Source of the DNA: Bacillota bacterium
GTDB lineage: Bacteria; Bacillota; Clostridia; Christensenellales; CAG-138
Length of the DNA stretch: 51,964 nucleotides
Direction of reading: 5' to 3'
NCBI GenBank assembly: GCA_023451115.1
Contig: JAEXFV010000117.1
Span: forward strand, 1 to 51,964
Position numbers and translations under genes: made by a program. Each line of letters begins with the position of its first letter. Position 1 is the stretch's first letter. Below are positions 9,040 to 16,817 of this stretch, in pieces. The notes beneath the pieces are model-generated. The model searched no databases, was not told where the DNA came from, and saw only the letters and a list, made by a program, of their open reading frames with translations.

Positions 9040-9927
9040 TTAATGGAATAAGCTGATTTGCTGGGCAGGGGCCAACCTTTGGATATAAGCGTTGATCTCT
9101 TCGTGCTGCCACAGCAGGCCGTTGGATTTGCAGGCCGCTTGAAAGGCGGGCCATAAGGCCGGATTAGGCGAGGGACACCAATAATCATCCCCAAAGTGTT
9201 GGATATATCGTTGCTTAAGGCCCGGAAACAGCCGATCCAGCTGGGCATAGTAATAATCCCGCTGTCTGTCTCGCAGGGAAACGGGGAAGCCGGGCTGGGC
9301 ATAAATCCACTTGGCCCCTGCCTGTGCACAGCGGGAAACCAGCGGCAACAGATACTCCAATGTGTCATTGAGAAATGGCAACAAGGGCATAAGCGTAACG
9401 CCGCAAGAAATCCCGCCGCGGCTCAGCTGCTCCATGGCTTGCAGACGGGCCTGGGCAGAAGGGGCGTATGGCTCAATTTTGCTGCACAGCACCGGGTCCA
9501 GCGTAGTAATAGTGAAATTCACTGCAACTGGCGCGGCTGTTGCGATTGCCCGCAGCAACTCCAAATCTCGTACAACCAGATCGGATTTTGTAATGATGAT
9601 TGCTCCAAAGGCATAACGGCTTAGCAGCGCCAAAGCGCCCCGGGTGAGTTGCTCTGCTGCTTCAAAAGGGTTATAAGGGTCGCTCATGGAGCCGGTAAGA
9701 ACCAGGCCTTTGTGCCGCTTTGTTTTTAACTCGCGCTCCAAAATGAGCAAAGCATCCTGCTTTTTCTGCACTTCAGAGAAGACTTCGATACCATAGCAAT
9801 CGCTGCGGCTATCACAATAGATGCAGCCGTGGCAGCAGCCACGATACAAATTCATGGTATAATCCGAGCCAAACCAGCCTCCTGGTTTACGGGCAGATAA
9901 GATTGATTTTGCGGAAATGGTGTTCAT
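9040..9927 (-). CDS. SPL-family radical SAM protein
   Basis: A 295-residue radical SAM protein of the spore-photoproduct-lyase-like family (COG1533 type). The cluster-binding motif is in YRGCCHGCIYCDSRSDCY (CxxxCxxC, about residues 27-34), and the TGSMSDPYNPFE and AVNFTITTLDP segments fit the SAM-binding barrel. The N-terminal SAKSILSARKPGGWFGSDY is typical of this family rather than of SplB itself, so DNA photoproduct repair should not be assumed; the reaction is unknown. The ATG at 9927 is used because AGGGAG lies eight bases upstream; a GTG at 9948 in the same frame would start immediately after the upstream gene's stop. It is the second gene of a tight pair with the kinase-like gene. Confidence 0.85.
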   Translation of the reverse strand: MNTISAKSILSARKPGGWFGSDYTMNLYRGCCHGCIYCDSRSDCYGIEVFSEVQKKQDALLILERELKTKRHKGLVLTGSMSDPYNPFEAAEQLTRGALALLSRYAFGAIIITKSDLVVRDLELLRAIATAAPVAVNFTITTLDPVLCSKIEPYAPSAQARLQAMEQLSRGGISCGVTLMPLLPFLNDTLEYLLPLVSRCAQAGAKWIYAQPGFPVSLRDRQRDYYYAQLDRLFPGLKQRYIQHFGDDYWCPSPNPALWPAFQAACKSNGLLWQHEEINAYIQRLAPAQQISLFH

Positions 9928-9948
9928 AAACGGCTCCCTGGACTGCAC

Positions 9949-10986
9949 TTATAGGAGAAAGTCCGCCTGTTCCGGAATATGGAAGGCGCTGAAATAAGCT
10001 TCTTCCATGGGAATCCAGCGTTGAAAAAACGCATCTGCCCGCGCTCCATCCCGGGCTACAATCCGCTTACGCTGCTCTTGGGGCGAAACATCGCAAAAAA
10101 AACGGAGATCCATATAATTGCCAAACAGGGGGTGACAGCAATAGCACCCTTCTACAATGTGCCATTTCGTCGGTGGAACCGTGCGCCATGGGCCCAAAGC
10201 CATGGAGCCGCAATCAAAGCGCTGGTAAACAAAAGGCAATTGTTCTTTTAAATGCGGCAGCACTTGGGCCTGAAACCGCTCATAGTGGATGTTGCCGCCG
10301 GGTTGGGCCAGGCGCTCAGGGGTACGCAATAGGGGAGGAAGGAAGAAATCGTCCATATGTACCACACCCGCTTGGATTACTTGGCTTAATTGTACCGCCA
10401 GGGTAGACTTGCCGCTGGCAGCACGCCCATCCAATGCCATCACATAGGCCCTTTCGACAGGAGGCAGAGCGGAAATGGCCTTTAAAATGGGAAGCATTCT
10501 CATGAGCTGGCTGGATACCAGGCGGTAGGAAGGCTGTTCCTGCTGGCGGTAAGCTACGCTATGGTGCACTGCAACCGGGGACTGCAATGGGTAACTACTC
10601 AACAACGCTTGCCAGGCAGCGGCGGAAAAGGGCAGCCTTCCCGACAGTGCCAAATCGCCTGTTTGCTCCAAATATCTTGAAAAGGCGCCCTGATTGGGCA
10701 GAGGAGAGGTCAGGACAAACAGGCGAAACAGCCACTGTGCTGGAAGTCCGCAGGCTTTCCAGGCTCCTAAGTTCACCCGGCATACCTCCGGGGAGATGGC
10801 CTCCCAAAGAAGGCCCTCCCGGGAAGGCACCATATCGAATTCTTTCATAAAATGAAGCCTTGCTGTTTCCTCGTCCAGCAGCAGATGCTCCGCCCCAAAA
10901 GCGGCCTGATAGCATAGCTTAAGGGCATCCTGGGCCTGCATAGCGGGATGGAGGAGCGCCTGTTCTTTGACATATTCTTGGATCAT
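9949..10986 (-). CDS. Uridine-kinase-like P-loop kinase with N-terminal extension
   Basis: A 345-residue protein. Residues about 170-345 are a P-loop nucleoside-kinase-like domain with Walker A GRAASGKST, a VHMDDFFLPP acidic motif, RFDCGSMALG and VEGCYCCHP, as in the uridine kinase/phosphoribulokinase superfamily. The first ~165 residues (LKLCYQAAFGAEHLLLDE ... GLPAQWLFRLFVLTS) match nothing I can name with confidence, and are repeatedly aromatic and helical. The substrate is unknown; nucleosides or small alcohols are the family range. The stop codon abuts the region containing the radical SAM gene's start, so the two are probably one transcription unit. Confidence 0.75.
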   Translation of the reverse strand: MIQEYVKEQALLHPAMQAQDALKLCYQAAFGAEHLLLDEETARLHFMKEFDMVPSREGLLWEAISPEVCRVNLGAWKACGLPAQWLFRLFVLTSPLPNQGAFSRYLEQTGDLALSGRLPFSAAAWQALLSSYPLQSPVAVHHSVAYRQQEQPSYRLVSSQLMRMLPILKAISALPPVERAYVMALDGRAASGKSTLAVQLSQVIQAGVVHMDDFFLPPLLRTPERLAQPGGNIHYERFQAQVLPHLKEQLPFVYQRFDCGSMALGPWRTVPPTKWHIVEGCYCCHPLFGNYMDLRFFCDVSPQEQRKRIVARDGARADAFFQRWIPMEEAYFSAFHIPEQADFLL

Positions 10987-11087
10987 GTCTCTATCGCTTT
11001 CTTGGTATGCTGGATACCCGTTTTTTGCAGCTCATATTGATTATAGGGGATCACATAAGGCTTGTCGAACCGGTTTTTCCATATGCA

Positions 11088-11118
11088 AAGCGGCATTTGG
11101 ATACTCCAAATGCCGCCT
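11088..11118 (-). terminator. Terminator after nfnB
   Basis: GCGGCATTTGG and CCAAATGCCGC form a perfect 11-bp stem with a 5-base loop, 16 bases beyond the nfnB stop. On the minus strand it is followed by TTTGCATAT. Confidence 0.75.
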
Positions 11119-11132
11119 GGTTTCAAAAAACT

Positions 11133-12539
11133 TTATTTGCTCTGCAAATATTCATGGATGGCTGCCGCTGCTTTTTTGCCGGCGCCCATGGCCAGGATTA
11201 CCGTAGCTGCGCCAGTTACCGCATCGCCGCCGGCATATACGCCCTCTTTGGAGGTTTTACCGGTTTCTTCATCAGCGATGATACCGCCCCATTTCTGAGT
11301 GGCCAGGCCGGGAGTGGTGTTTTTGATGAGAGGATTGGGGGAGTTGCCAATCGCCACTACCACCGTTTGCACATCCAGCACAAACTCGCTGCCTGCCTTA
11401 GGCACAGGCCGCCTGCGGCCGGAAGCGTCCGCCTCGCCCAGCTCCATCTCCACGCACTCCATGGCTTTTACATAGCCGTTTTCGTCCCCTTCGATCCGGG
11501 TGGGGTTGGTGAGCATTTTGAAGATAATGCCCTCTTCCTTGGCGTGGTGGACTTCTTCTACACGAGCAGGCATTTCCTTTTCACTGCGGCGGTAAACAAT
11601 GTAAACGTTCTCTGCGCCCAAACGTTTTGCACAGCGTGCGGCGTCCATCGCCACGTTGCCGCCGCCGATTACCGCAACGTTTTTCCCAATCTTCACCGGG
11701 GTATCCGCTTTGGGGAAGGAATAGGCCTTCATCAGGTTGATACGGGTCAAAAATTCGTTGGCGGAGTAAACACCGTTCAGGTTCTCGCCAGGGATCTTCT
11801 GGAAATTGGGCAGCCCTGCGCCAGAGCCTACGAACACCGCGTCAAACCCTTCTTCTTCCATGAGCTCGTCCAAGCTGATGGCCCGGCCAACCACCATGTT
11901 GGTTTCAATCTTTACGCCCAGCTTTTCTACTGTGGCAATTTCTTCCCGCACCAGGGCCTTGGGCAGACGGAATTCAGGAATACCGTATACCAGCACGCCG
12001 CCGGGCGTATGCAATGCTTCAAAAATATGTACTTCATATCCCAGCTTCGCCAAATCGCCTGCACAGGTCAGGCCTGCAGGGCCGGAACCAATCACGGCAA
12101 CTTTTTTGCCATTCTTTTGGGGCAGCGCTACTTCGGCTGCGCCTTCTTTGCGGGCCTTTTCCATAGCATAGTCCGCTGCAAAGCGCTCCAGGCGGCCAAT
12201 GCCCACCGGCTCTCCCTTGATACCACGGACGCATTTGGATTCACACTGGGTTTCCTGGGGGCAAACCCGGCCGCAGATAGCAGGCAGATTACTGGTTGAT
12301 TTGATGATGCTGTATGCTTCCTCAAAATTGCCTGAGGCAATCTGCGCGATAAATTCAGGGATCCGCACGTTTACCGGGCAACCGGATACGCAGGGCATAT
12401 GTTTGCAGTTGAGGCAGCGGGTGGCCTCTTCCATGGCCATGGCGGCATCATAACCCTGAGATACTTCGGAGAAGTTTTTATTGCGTACGTTGGGATCCTG
12501 CTCCCGGGCAGGTAGCTTTTTGGGGTTCATGTTCGCCAT
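11133..12539 (-). CDS. nfnB: NfnB / glutamate-synthase-small-subunit-like oxidoreductase
   Basis: A 468-residue flavoprotein with an N-terminal cysteine-rich iron-sulfur region (CLNCKHMPCVSGCPV at about 42-56; CGRVCPQETQCESKCVRG at about 89-106), an FAD-binding GSGPAGLTCAGDLAKLGY (about 151-168), an NAD(P)-binding GGGNVAMDAARCAKRLG (about 291) and GGDAVTGAATVILAMGAGK near the C-terminus. On its own it would be called GltD/GltA-like, but it is directly preceded by the NfnA-type subunit with a TAATG overlap and no glutamate synthase large subunit is present. The pair matches NADH-dependent ferredoxin:NADP+ oxidoreductase (NfnAB), which bifurcates electrons from NADPH between ferredoxin and NAD. 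This is a cytoplasmic complex of anaerobes. Confidence 0.88.
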   Translation of the reverse strand: MANMNPKKLPAREQDPNVRNKNFSEVSQGYDAAMAMEEATRCLNCKHMPCVSGCPVNVRIPEFIAQIASGNFEEAYSIIKSTSNLPAICGRVCPQETQCESKCVRGIKGEPVGIGRLERFAADYAMEKARKEGAAEVALPQKNGKKVAVIGSGPAGLTCAGDLAKLGYEVHIFEALHTPGGVLVYGIPEFRLPKALVREEIATVEKLGVKIETNMVVGRAISLDELMEEEGFDAVFVGSGAGLPNFQKIPGENLNGVYSANEFLTRINLMKAYSFPKADTPVKIGKNVAVIGGGNVAMDAARCAKRLGAENVYIVYRRSEKEMPARVEEVHHAKEEGIIFKMLTNPTRIEGDENGYVKAMECVEMELGEADASGRRRPVPKAGSEFVLDVQTVVVAIGNSPNPLIKNTTPGLATQKWGGIIADEETGKTSKEGVYAGGDAVTGAATVILAMGAGKKAAAAIHEYLQSK

Positions 12540-13393
12540 TATTTTGCACCTCCCTGTGCCAACAGGTTGCAGCCATGGGCTTCCATGCTCTGGGCTTCTT
12601 CTGCTTTGAACATACGGCTTCTTTGAATTGCCTCGTCAAAATCCACCAGATGGCCGTCAAAATCCGGACCGTCCACACAGGCAAACTTGGTTTCGCCGCC
12701 TACGGTGAGGCGGCAACCGCCGCACATGCCCGTGCCATCGATCATGATCGGATTCATGGAAACGATGGTTGGGATATTATATTGCTTGGTAAGGTTACAT
12801 ACCGCACGCATCATGGGAAGGGGGCCAATGGCGATTACTTCATCATATTTTACGCCTGCTTTGATCTGGTCCTCCAGCGCAGTGGTGGTAAAGCCTTTGT
12901 GGCCATTGGAGCCATCGTCCGTCATCACATAAAGGTTATGACATGCAGCCTGCAACTCGTCTACCAAGATGAACAGGCTGGTGTTGCGGAACCCTACGAT
13001 AATATCCACGTCCGCGCCAACGGCATGCAGTGCTTTTGCCTGGGGATACGCGATGGCAATGCCCAAACCGCCGCCAATCACTGCGATTTTTTTGCCTTCC
13101 TTGCCTTCCAGCTCGCTGGGTTTACCCAAGGGGCCCACAAAGTCCTGGAGATAATCTCCCTGGTTCAGAGTATCCAGACGTTTTGTTGTAGCGCCCACTT
13201 TTTGGAAGATGATGGTCACAGTGCCTTTTTCCCGGTCATACCCTGCAATGGTTAGCGGGATGCGCTCCCCTTGTTCATCGATCCTCAGAATGATAAACTG
13301 GCCAGGCTGCGCTTTTTTGGCCACAGCGGGTGCAGCAATCTCCATGAGCGTTACCGTATCATGCAGCGGCCGCTTGGTTACAATCTGGTACAT
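12539..13393 (-). CDS. nfnA: NfnA / ferredoxin-NADP reductase-type FAD/NAD subunit
   Basis: A 284-residue protein of the dihydroorotate-dehydrogenase electron-transfer (PyrK/sulfide dehydrogenase) family. RIPLTIAGYDREKGTVTIIFQ and VGATTKRLDTL form the FAD-binding part, IAVIGGGLGIAIAYP the NAD-binding part, and GMCGGCRLTVGGETKFACVDG (about 218-238) the [2Fe-2S] ligands. The ATG at 13393 follows GAGGAGG by seven bases; the frame is open to 13420 but without a site. Its stop overlaps the nfnB start by one base (TAATG), implying translational coupling. Paired with nfnB it forms the small subunit of the bifurcating transhydrogenase. Confidence 0.88.
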   Translation of the reverse strand: MYQIVTKRPLHDTVTLMEIAAPAVAKKAQPGQFIILRIDEQGERIPLTIAGYDREKGTVTIIFQKVGATTKRLDTLNQGDYLQDFVGPLGKPSELEGKEGKKIAVIGGGLGIAIAYPQAKALHAVGADVDIIVGFRNTSLFILVDELQAACHNLYVMTDDGSNGHKGFTTTALEDQIKAGVKYDEVIAIGPLPMMRAVCNLTKQYNIPTIVSMNPIMIDGTGMCGGCRLTVGGETKFACVDGPDFDGHLVDFDEAIQRSRMFKAEEAQSMEAHGCNLLAQGGAK

Positions 13394-13453
13394 GATATTC
13401 CTCCTCAACCTAATATTCAAACCGCATTTTTGCGGGTAATACTTCTATTTAAT

Positions 13454-13482
13454 ATGGTAGGTTTTCTTAAGAAAATTGTCAA
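13454..13482 (-). promoter_or_regulatory. nfnAB promoter
   Basis: On the minus strand a perfect -35 TTGACA (13477-13482) with a 17-base spacer to TACCAT (13454-13459). The surrounding 13400-13680 divergent gap is AT-rich; no riboswitch is recognised in it. Confidence 0.6.
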
Positions 13483-13687
13483 ATGTTTATCAATATATAG
13501 AGATATTCCAATTTGATATAAGAAAACAATACCAATAGCTATTCTACCCCAAGGGAAAACCGGTGTCAAACGTTAGCGCCATTATTTCGGCGCGAACTCA
13601 GCAAAGTAGTGAACTTTTAGAAACAACACGCCACTGTGTGGCTACAATATGATATACTGAATAAAATCGAAAAAGGGAGCGATGAAC

Positions 13688-15393
13688 ATGAAAATCATGC
13701 TGGATGGCATTGCTGTCGAGGCTGACGCGGGGGAGAGCTTGTTAACGTTGCTTCGCCGTGCCGGGCTGGATGAGCCGGCTTTGCAGAAAAAGCCTCTCGC
13801 GGCCCAAATTGGCGGAGAAGTATACAATTTAAATATTGACCCGATTCATTTGGAGGAAAGCGGCATTGCACGGCCCCGAAAAGCAGTGGAAAAGGCACAG
13901 GGCTGTATCAAACTGCTGCGTTATGGGGACGATCTGGGCCACCGGGTATATGAGCGCACGCTGCAATACGTGCTGCTGCTGGCTGTGCGGCGTTTGATGC
14001 CGGAGGCACGGGTCGTTGTGCGTTACTCTCTGGGGCCGGGATTATATGTAACCATGGACAAATCCCCCCGCCTCAATGAGGAAGACGTAAAGCGGCTGGT
14101 GGAAGAATGCCGCCGTATCATTCAGGCGGATTTGCCTTTGCGGCGGGAGCGGCTGGATATCCGGCAGGCTATCGATTTTTATAAAGCAGAGGGTCAGATC
14201 GATAAAGTTAGGCTGCTTAAATGGCGCAAATTCAATTACTTTGATTGCTACCGGCAAGGAGATTATCTGGATTATTTTTATGGGGAGATGGCGCCCAGTA
14301 CAGGTTATGTAAACGTGTTTGACCTTTATTTTCAGGGGCCGGGCATGATTATGGCCTTACCCGATCTTAACGCGCCAGACAGGCCGGGAAAATGTGTCAA
14401 TGTGCCGAAACTCGCCAGTGTATTTGCCCAGAGCGATGAATGGGGGCGGTTGCTTCATTGCGCCAACGTGGCGGATTTAAACGATATGGTACAAAACGGT
14501 AAAGTGCGTGAACTGGTGCGGGTGAGCGAGGCATTGCACGAAAAAAGCTATGCTGCCATAGCGGACAGCATTGTCCGCCGCAGCGCCCGGGCCGTCATGG
14601 TAGCAGGCCCGTCCTCTTCCGGAAAAACCACGTCCGCAAACCGTCTGTATACCCAGCTCAGAGTGCTGGGCAAAAATCCGGTGCTGCTGTCGCTGGATAA
14701 TTATTATATCGACCGGGACCAGATCCCGATGGACGAAAAAGGGGAACGTGATTTAGAGCATATTGAAACCTTGGATATTCCCCGCTTCAACCAGGATTTG
14801 GAGCTGTTGATTGCCGGGGAGGAAGTGGAGGTGCCCGTGTTTGACTTTAAAACCGGAAAACGGGCTCCCAAAGGAATCCATATCCAGGTAGGCAAGGAAG
14901 AGCCGCTGATCATCGAGGGTATCCATGGCCTTAATCCACGCATGCTTAGCCCGGCAATCCCCAAAGATAGTGTGTTTCGGGTACATGTAACGCATTGACT
15001 ACGCTGAATTTAGACGACCATAACCGTATCCGCACTACGGATGTGCGTTTGCTGCGCCGTATGGTACGGGACCATGAAACCCGGGGAGCGTCGGTGGAGC
15101 ACACGCTTTCCATGTGGCCCAGCGTGCAGCGGGGGGAGCAGACCTGGATTTTCCCTTATCAGGAGCAGGCGGATGCCCTGATGAATACGGCGCTGATGTA
15201 TGAGCCCTGTGTGCTGAAAAAACATATTTTCCCGCTTTTGCTGGAGGTACAGCCGGAAAGCCCCTATTATGCTGCTGCTCGAAGCATTATCAAATTCCTG
15301 AATTATATACAGGATGCGGATATAGAGGATGAAATCCCCCCCACTTCCATTTTGCGCGAGTTTGTGGGCGGCAACACATTTTACCGGGATTGA
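13688..15393 (+). pseudogene. Uridine-kinase-family gene with one-base frameshift
   Basis: Two consecutive frames together make one normal protein of about 568 residues. Frame A (13688-14998) encodes a TGS-like N-terminus, a threonyl-tRNA-synthetase-like second domain, and the kinase core with Walker A VAGPSSSGKTTSANRLY (about 300-316) and LDNYYIDRDQIP. It stops at TGA 14996-14998 right after RVHVTH. Frame B (14995-15393) continues with ALTTLNLDDHNRI, TTDVRLLRRMVRD and EIPPTSILREFVGG, the usual C-terminal third of this family. One base is missing at about 14989-14990 relative to the expected V-T-A-L-T-T-L reading. The start at 13688 has GGGAG eight bases upstream; ATG 13682 is too close to it. 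Either a recent inactivating mutation or a sequence error. Confidence 0.82.
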
Positions 15394-15419
15394 CGGTTTT
15401 TCCCCCAATGTGTTATACT
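15390..15419 (+). promoter_or_regulatory. Promoter for the ECF S-component leader
   Basis: TTGACG (15390-15395), 18-base spacer, TATACT (15414-15419). The -35 element contains the stop codon of the preceding frameshifted gene. It would give a 5' leader of about 145 bases ahead of the transporter gene. Confidence 0.65.
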
Positions 15420-15480
15420 AAATGGAAATAGCGGCAGGAAGCCGTGTAAAAAGGTTTGAAACGATTTGATAGCATCTGTC

Positions 15481-15536
15481 AGGAAGGCGGATAGAGCAGG
15501 CATAATGCCTGCATATTCTGCCTTCCTTTTTATTTT
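15481..15536 (+). terminator. Leader terminator before the ECF S component
   Basis: AGGAAGGC (15481-15488) pairs with GCCTTCCT (15520-15527), with an inner AGCAGGCA/TGCCTGC stem, followed by TTTTATTTT. It lies about 55 bases after the predicted transcription start and before the gene, the position of an attenuator. It could also serve as read-through terminator for the upstream gene. Confidence 0.75.
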
Positions 15537-15572
15537 GGAGGGCGGGCAAACAAAAGGAGGATGGATAAAAGG

Positions 15573-16094
15573 ATGAAACGGAATACACATCGTACCATTT
15601 GTGCTGCGGCCTGTTTGGCTTTGGGGCTGGTGCTGCCCCAGGTGTTCCACTTGCTGGGAGCGGGCACTGTATTTTTACCTATGCATATCCCGGTGTTGCT
15701 GTGCGGCTTTTTATGTGGCTGGCAATATGGCCTGGCAGTAGGGGCGATTACCCCTTTGCTTAGCGCGTTGGTAACTGGCATGCCGCCCATTTTTCCTACG
15801 GCGGTGGCTATGATGTTTGAGCTGGCAACCTATGGAATCGTGTGTGGAGCGCTGTATCCCAGACGCAATATTTATGTGGCCCTGGTATCCGGCATGCTGG
15901 CGGGGCGTGTGGTAAGCGGCGTAGCCAATGCTGTTTTTATGGGCGTTGCAGGAAAAGCGTATACATTTAGCGCTTTTATAGCGGGCGCCTTTGTCACGGC
16001 ATTGCCTGGGATTATCATCCAGGTGATTGCATTGCCCATTCTGGTAAAGCTGCTGGAAAGAACCAAACTGGTGCCGGCCAGACAGCCTGCTTAA
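15573..16094 (+). CDS. ECF transporter S component, substrate unknown
   Basis: A 173-residue integral membrane protein with about five to six hydrophobic segments (for example AACLALGLVLPQVFHLL, IPVLLCGFLCGWQYGLAVGA, IYVALVSGMLAGRVVSGVAN, AFVTALPGIIIQVIALPIL). The PMHIPVLLCGF..G...G...P..SALVTGMP pattern is that of S components of energy-coupling-factor transporters, which bind a vitamin or similar micronutrient and are energised by shared EcfAAT proteins encoded elsewhere. The substrate cannot be read from the sequence. ATG 15573 is preferred: GGAGG ends 12 bases before it, whereas ATG 15561 is adjacent to GGAGG. The gene sits behind its own promoter and a terminator-bearing leader, suggesting regulation by its ligand. 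Confidence 0.82.
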   Translation: MKRNTHRTICAAACLALGLVLPQVFHLLGAGTVFLPMHIPVLLCGFLCGWQYGLAVGAITPLLSALVTGMPPIFPTAVAMMFELATYGIVCGALYPRRNIYVALVSGMLAGRVVSGVANAVFMGVAGKAYTFSAFIAGAFVTALPGIIIQVIALPILVKLLERTKLVPARQPA

Positions 16095-16114
16095 GAAGCA
16101 GAAAACCTTAGCGC

Positions 16115-16144
16115 TTGAAGGACCCTTATGGATGCTGTTATAAT
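16115..16144 (+). promoter_or_regulatory. Promoter for the DUF2500 gene
   Basis: TTGAAG (16115-16120), 18-base spacer, perfect -10 TATAAT (16139-16144), 39 bases before the start codon. Confidence 0.65.
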
Positions 16145-16182
16145 ATAAAAATAACATGCTTGGGGATGTGGAGGAGCATAGA

Positions 16183-16557
16183 ATGGGTTTTTTTAATGGC
16201 GCCGGCTTTTTTGGCCTGTTTTGGATCGTTTTTGCGGTAATTGCTGTGGTGATCGTGGTGCAATTGGTGCGTGGGATTGGGCAATGGAGCAAAAACAACG
16301 CTTCGCCAGTGCTTAGTGTGGAGGCTACGGTGCGGGCAAAACGGCCGGAAGTACACCATTCTCATCGTTCTGCCAGCAATAATGGAGCTATGCACCTGTC
16401 CAGCAGCACTTCCTATTATGTTACGTTTGAGGTAGAAAGCGGGGATCGGATGGAGCTGCGGGTAGACGGGGGAGATTATGGCCAGCTGGTGGAAGGGGAT
16501 AGAGGCCGCCTTACGTTCCAAGGAACCCGCTTCAAGGAATTTGTGCGTTACCGGTGA
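16183..16557 (+). CDS. DUF2500-like small membrane protein
   Basis: A 124-residue protein with one N-terminal membrane segment (about residues 8-30, FFGLFWIVFAVIAVVIVVQLV) and a soluble C-terminal beta-rich domain (SVEATVRAKRPEV ... SYYVTFEVESGDRMELRV ... GRLTFQGTRFKEFVR) that matches the DUF2500 pattern. The function of the family is unknown. ATG 16183 follows GGAGGAG by about eight bases; the upstream ATG 16156 lacks a site. It has its own promoter and a strong terminator downstream, so it is probably monocistronic. Confidence 0.8.
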   Translation: MGFFNGAGFFGLFWIVFAVIAVVIVVQLVRGIGQWSKNNASPVLSVEATVRAKRPEVHHSHRSASNNGAMHLSSSTSYYVTFEVESGDRMELRVDGGDYGQLVEGDRGRLTFQGTRFKEFVRYR

Positions 16558-16609
16558 ACTGTTATGAGAACCCCGAATCTCTTATAAAAATCGAAGGAAT
16601 GGGTTGGAG

Positions 16610-16642
16610 AGCGCCTGCCGGAAAATGCCGGCAGGCGCTTTA
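16610..16642 (+). terminator. Terminator after DUF2500 gene
   Basis: AGCGCCTGCCGG pairs perfectly with CCGGCAGGCGCT around a 6-base loop, followed by TTAC. The rest of the 16558-16817 gap is AT-rich leader sequence for the PLP enzyme with no recognised element. Confidence 0.75.
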
Positions 16643-16817
16643 CATACCACGAACAGAATAAAAATCTGTTAGGCAACAAAAATATTTTTTAGGAAATTTG
16701 GCGCAAAGCATTTACAAACAGAAGGAAAAGGAATACACTATATATATGAAATTAGCCCAATTTATGTGGGCGAATCATACAGATCCAGATAGAATAGTGA
16801 AATGGAGTGGAATTAAT

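Noticed and set aside
11007..12299. Open frame of about 430 codons on the plus strand opposite nfnB
   Set aside because: Antisense to nfnB, with no convincing start site and no recognisable motifs.
11133..13393. Glutamate synthase (GOGAT) operon
   Set aside because: The large glutamine-amidotransferase/synthase subunit is missing, and the two-gene layout with a PyrK-like partner fits NfnAB better.
14988..15000. Programmed -1 frameshift in the uridine-kinase-like gene
   Set aside because: The junction lacks a slippery X-XXY-YYZ heptamer and an obvious downstream stimulatory stem, so mutation or sequence error is more likely.
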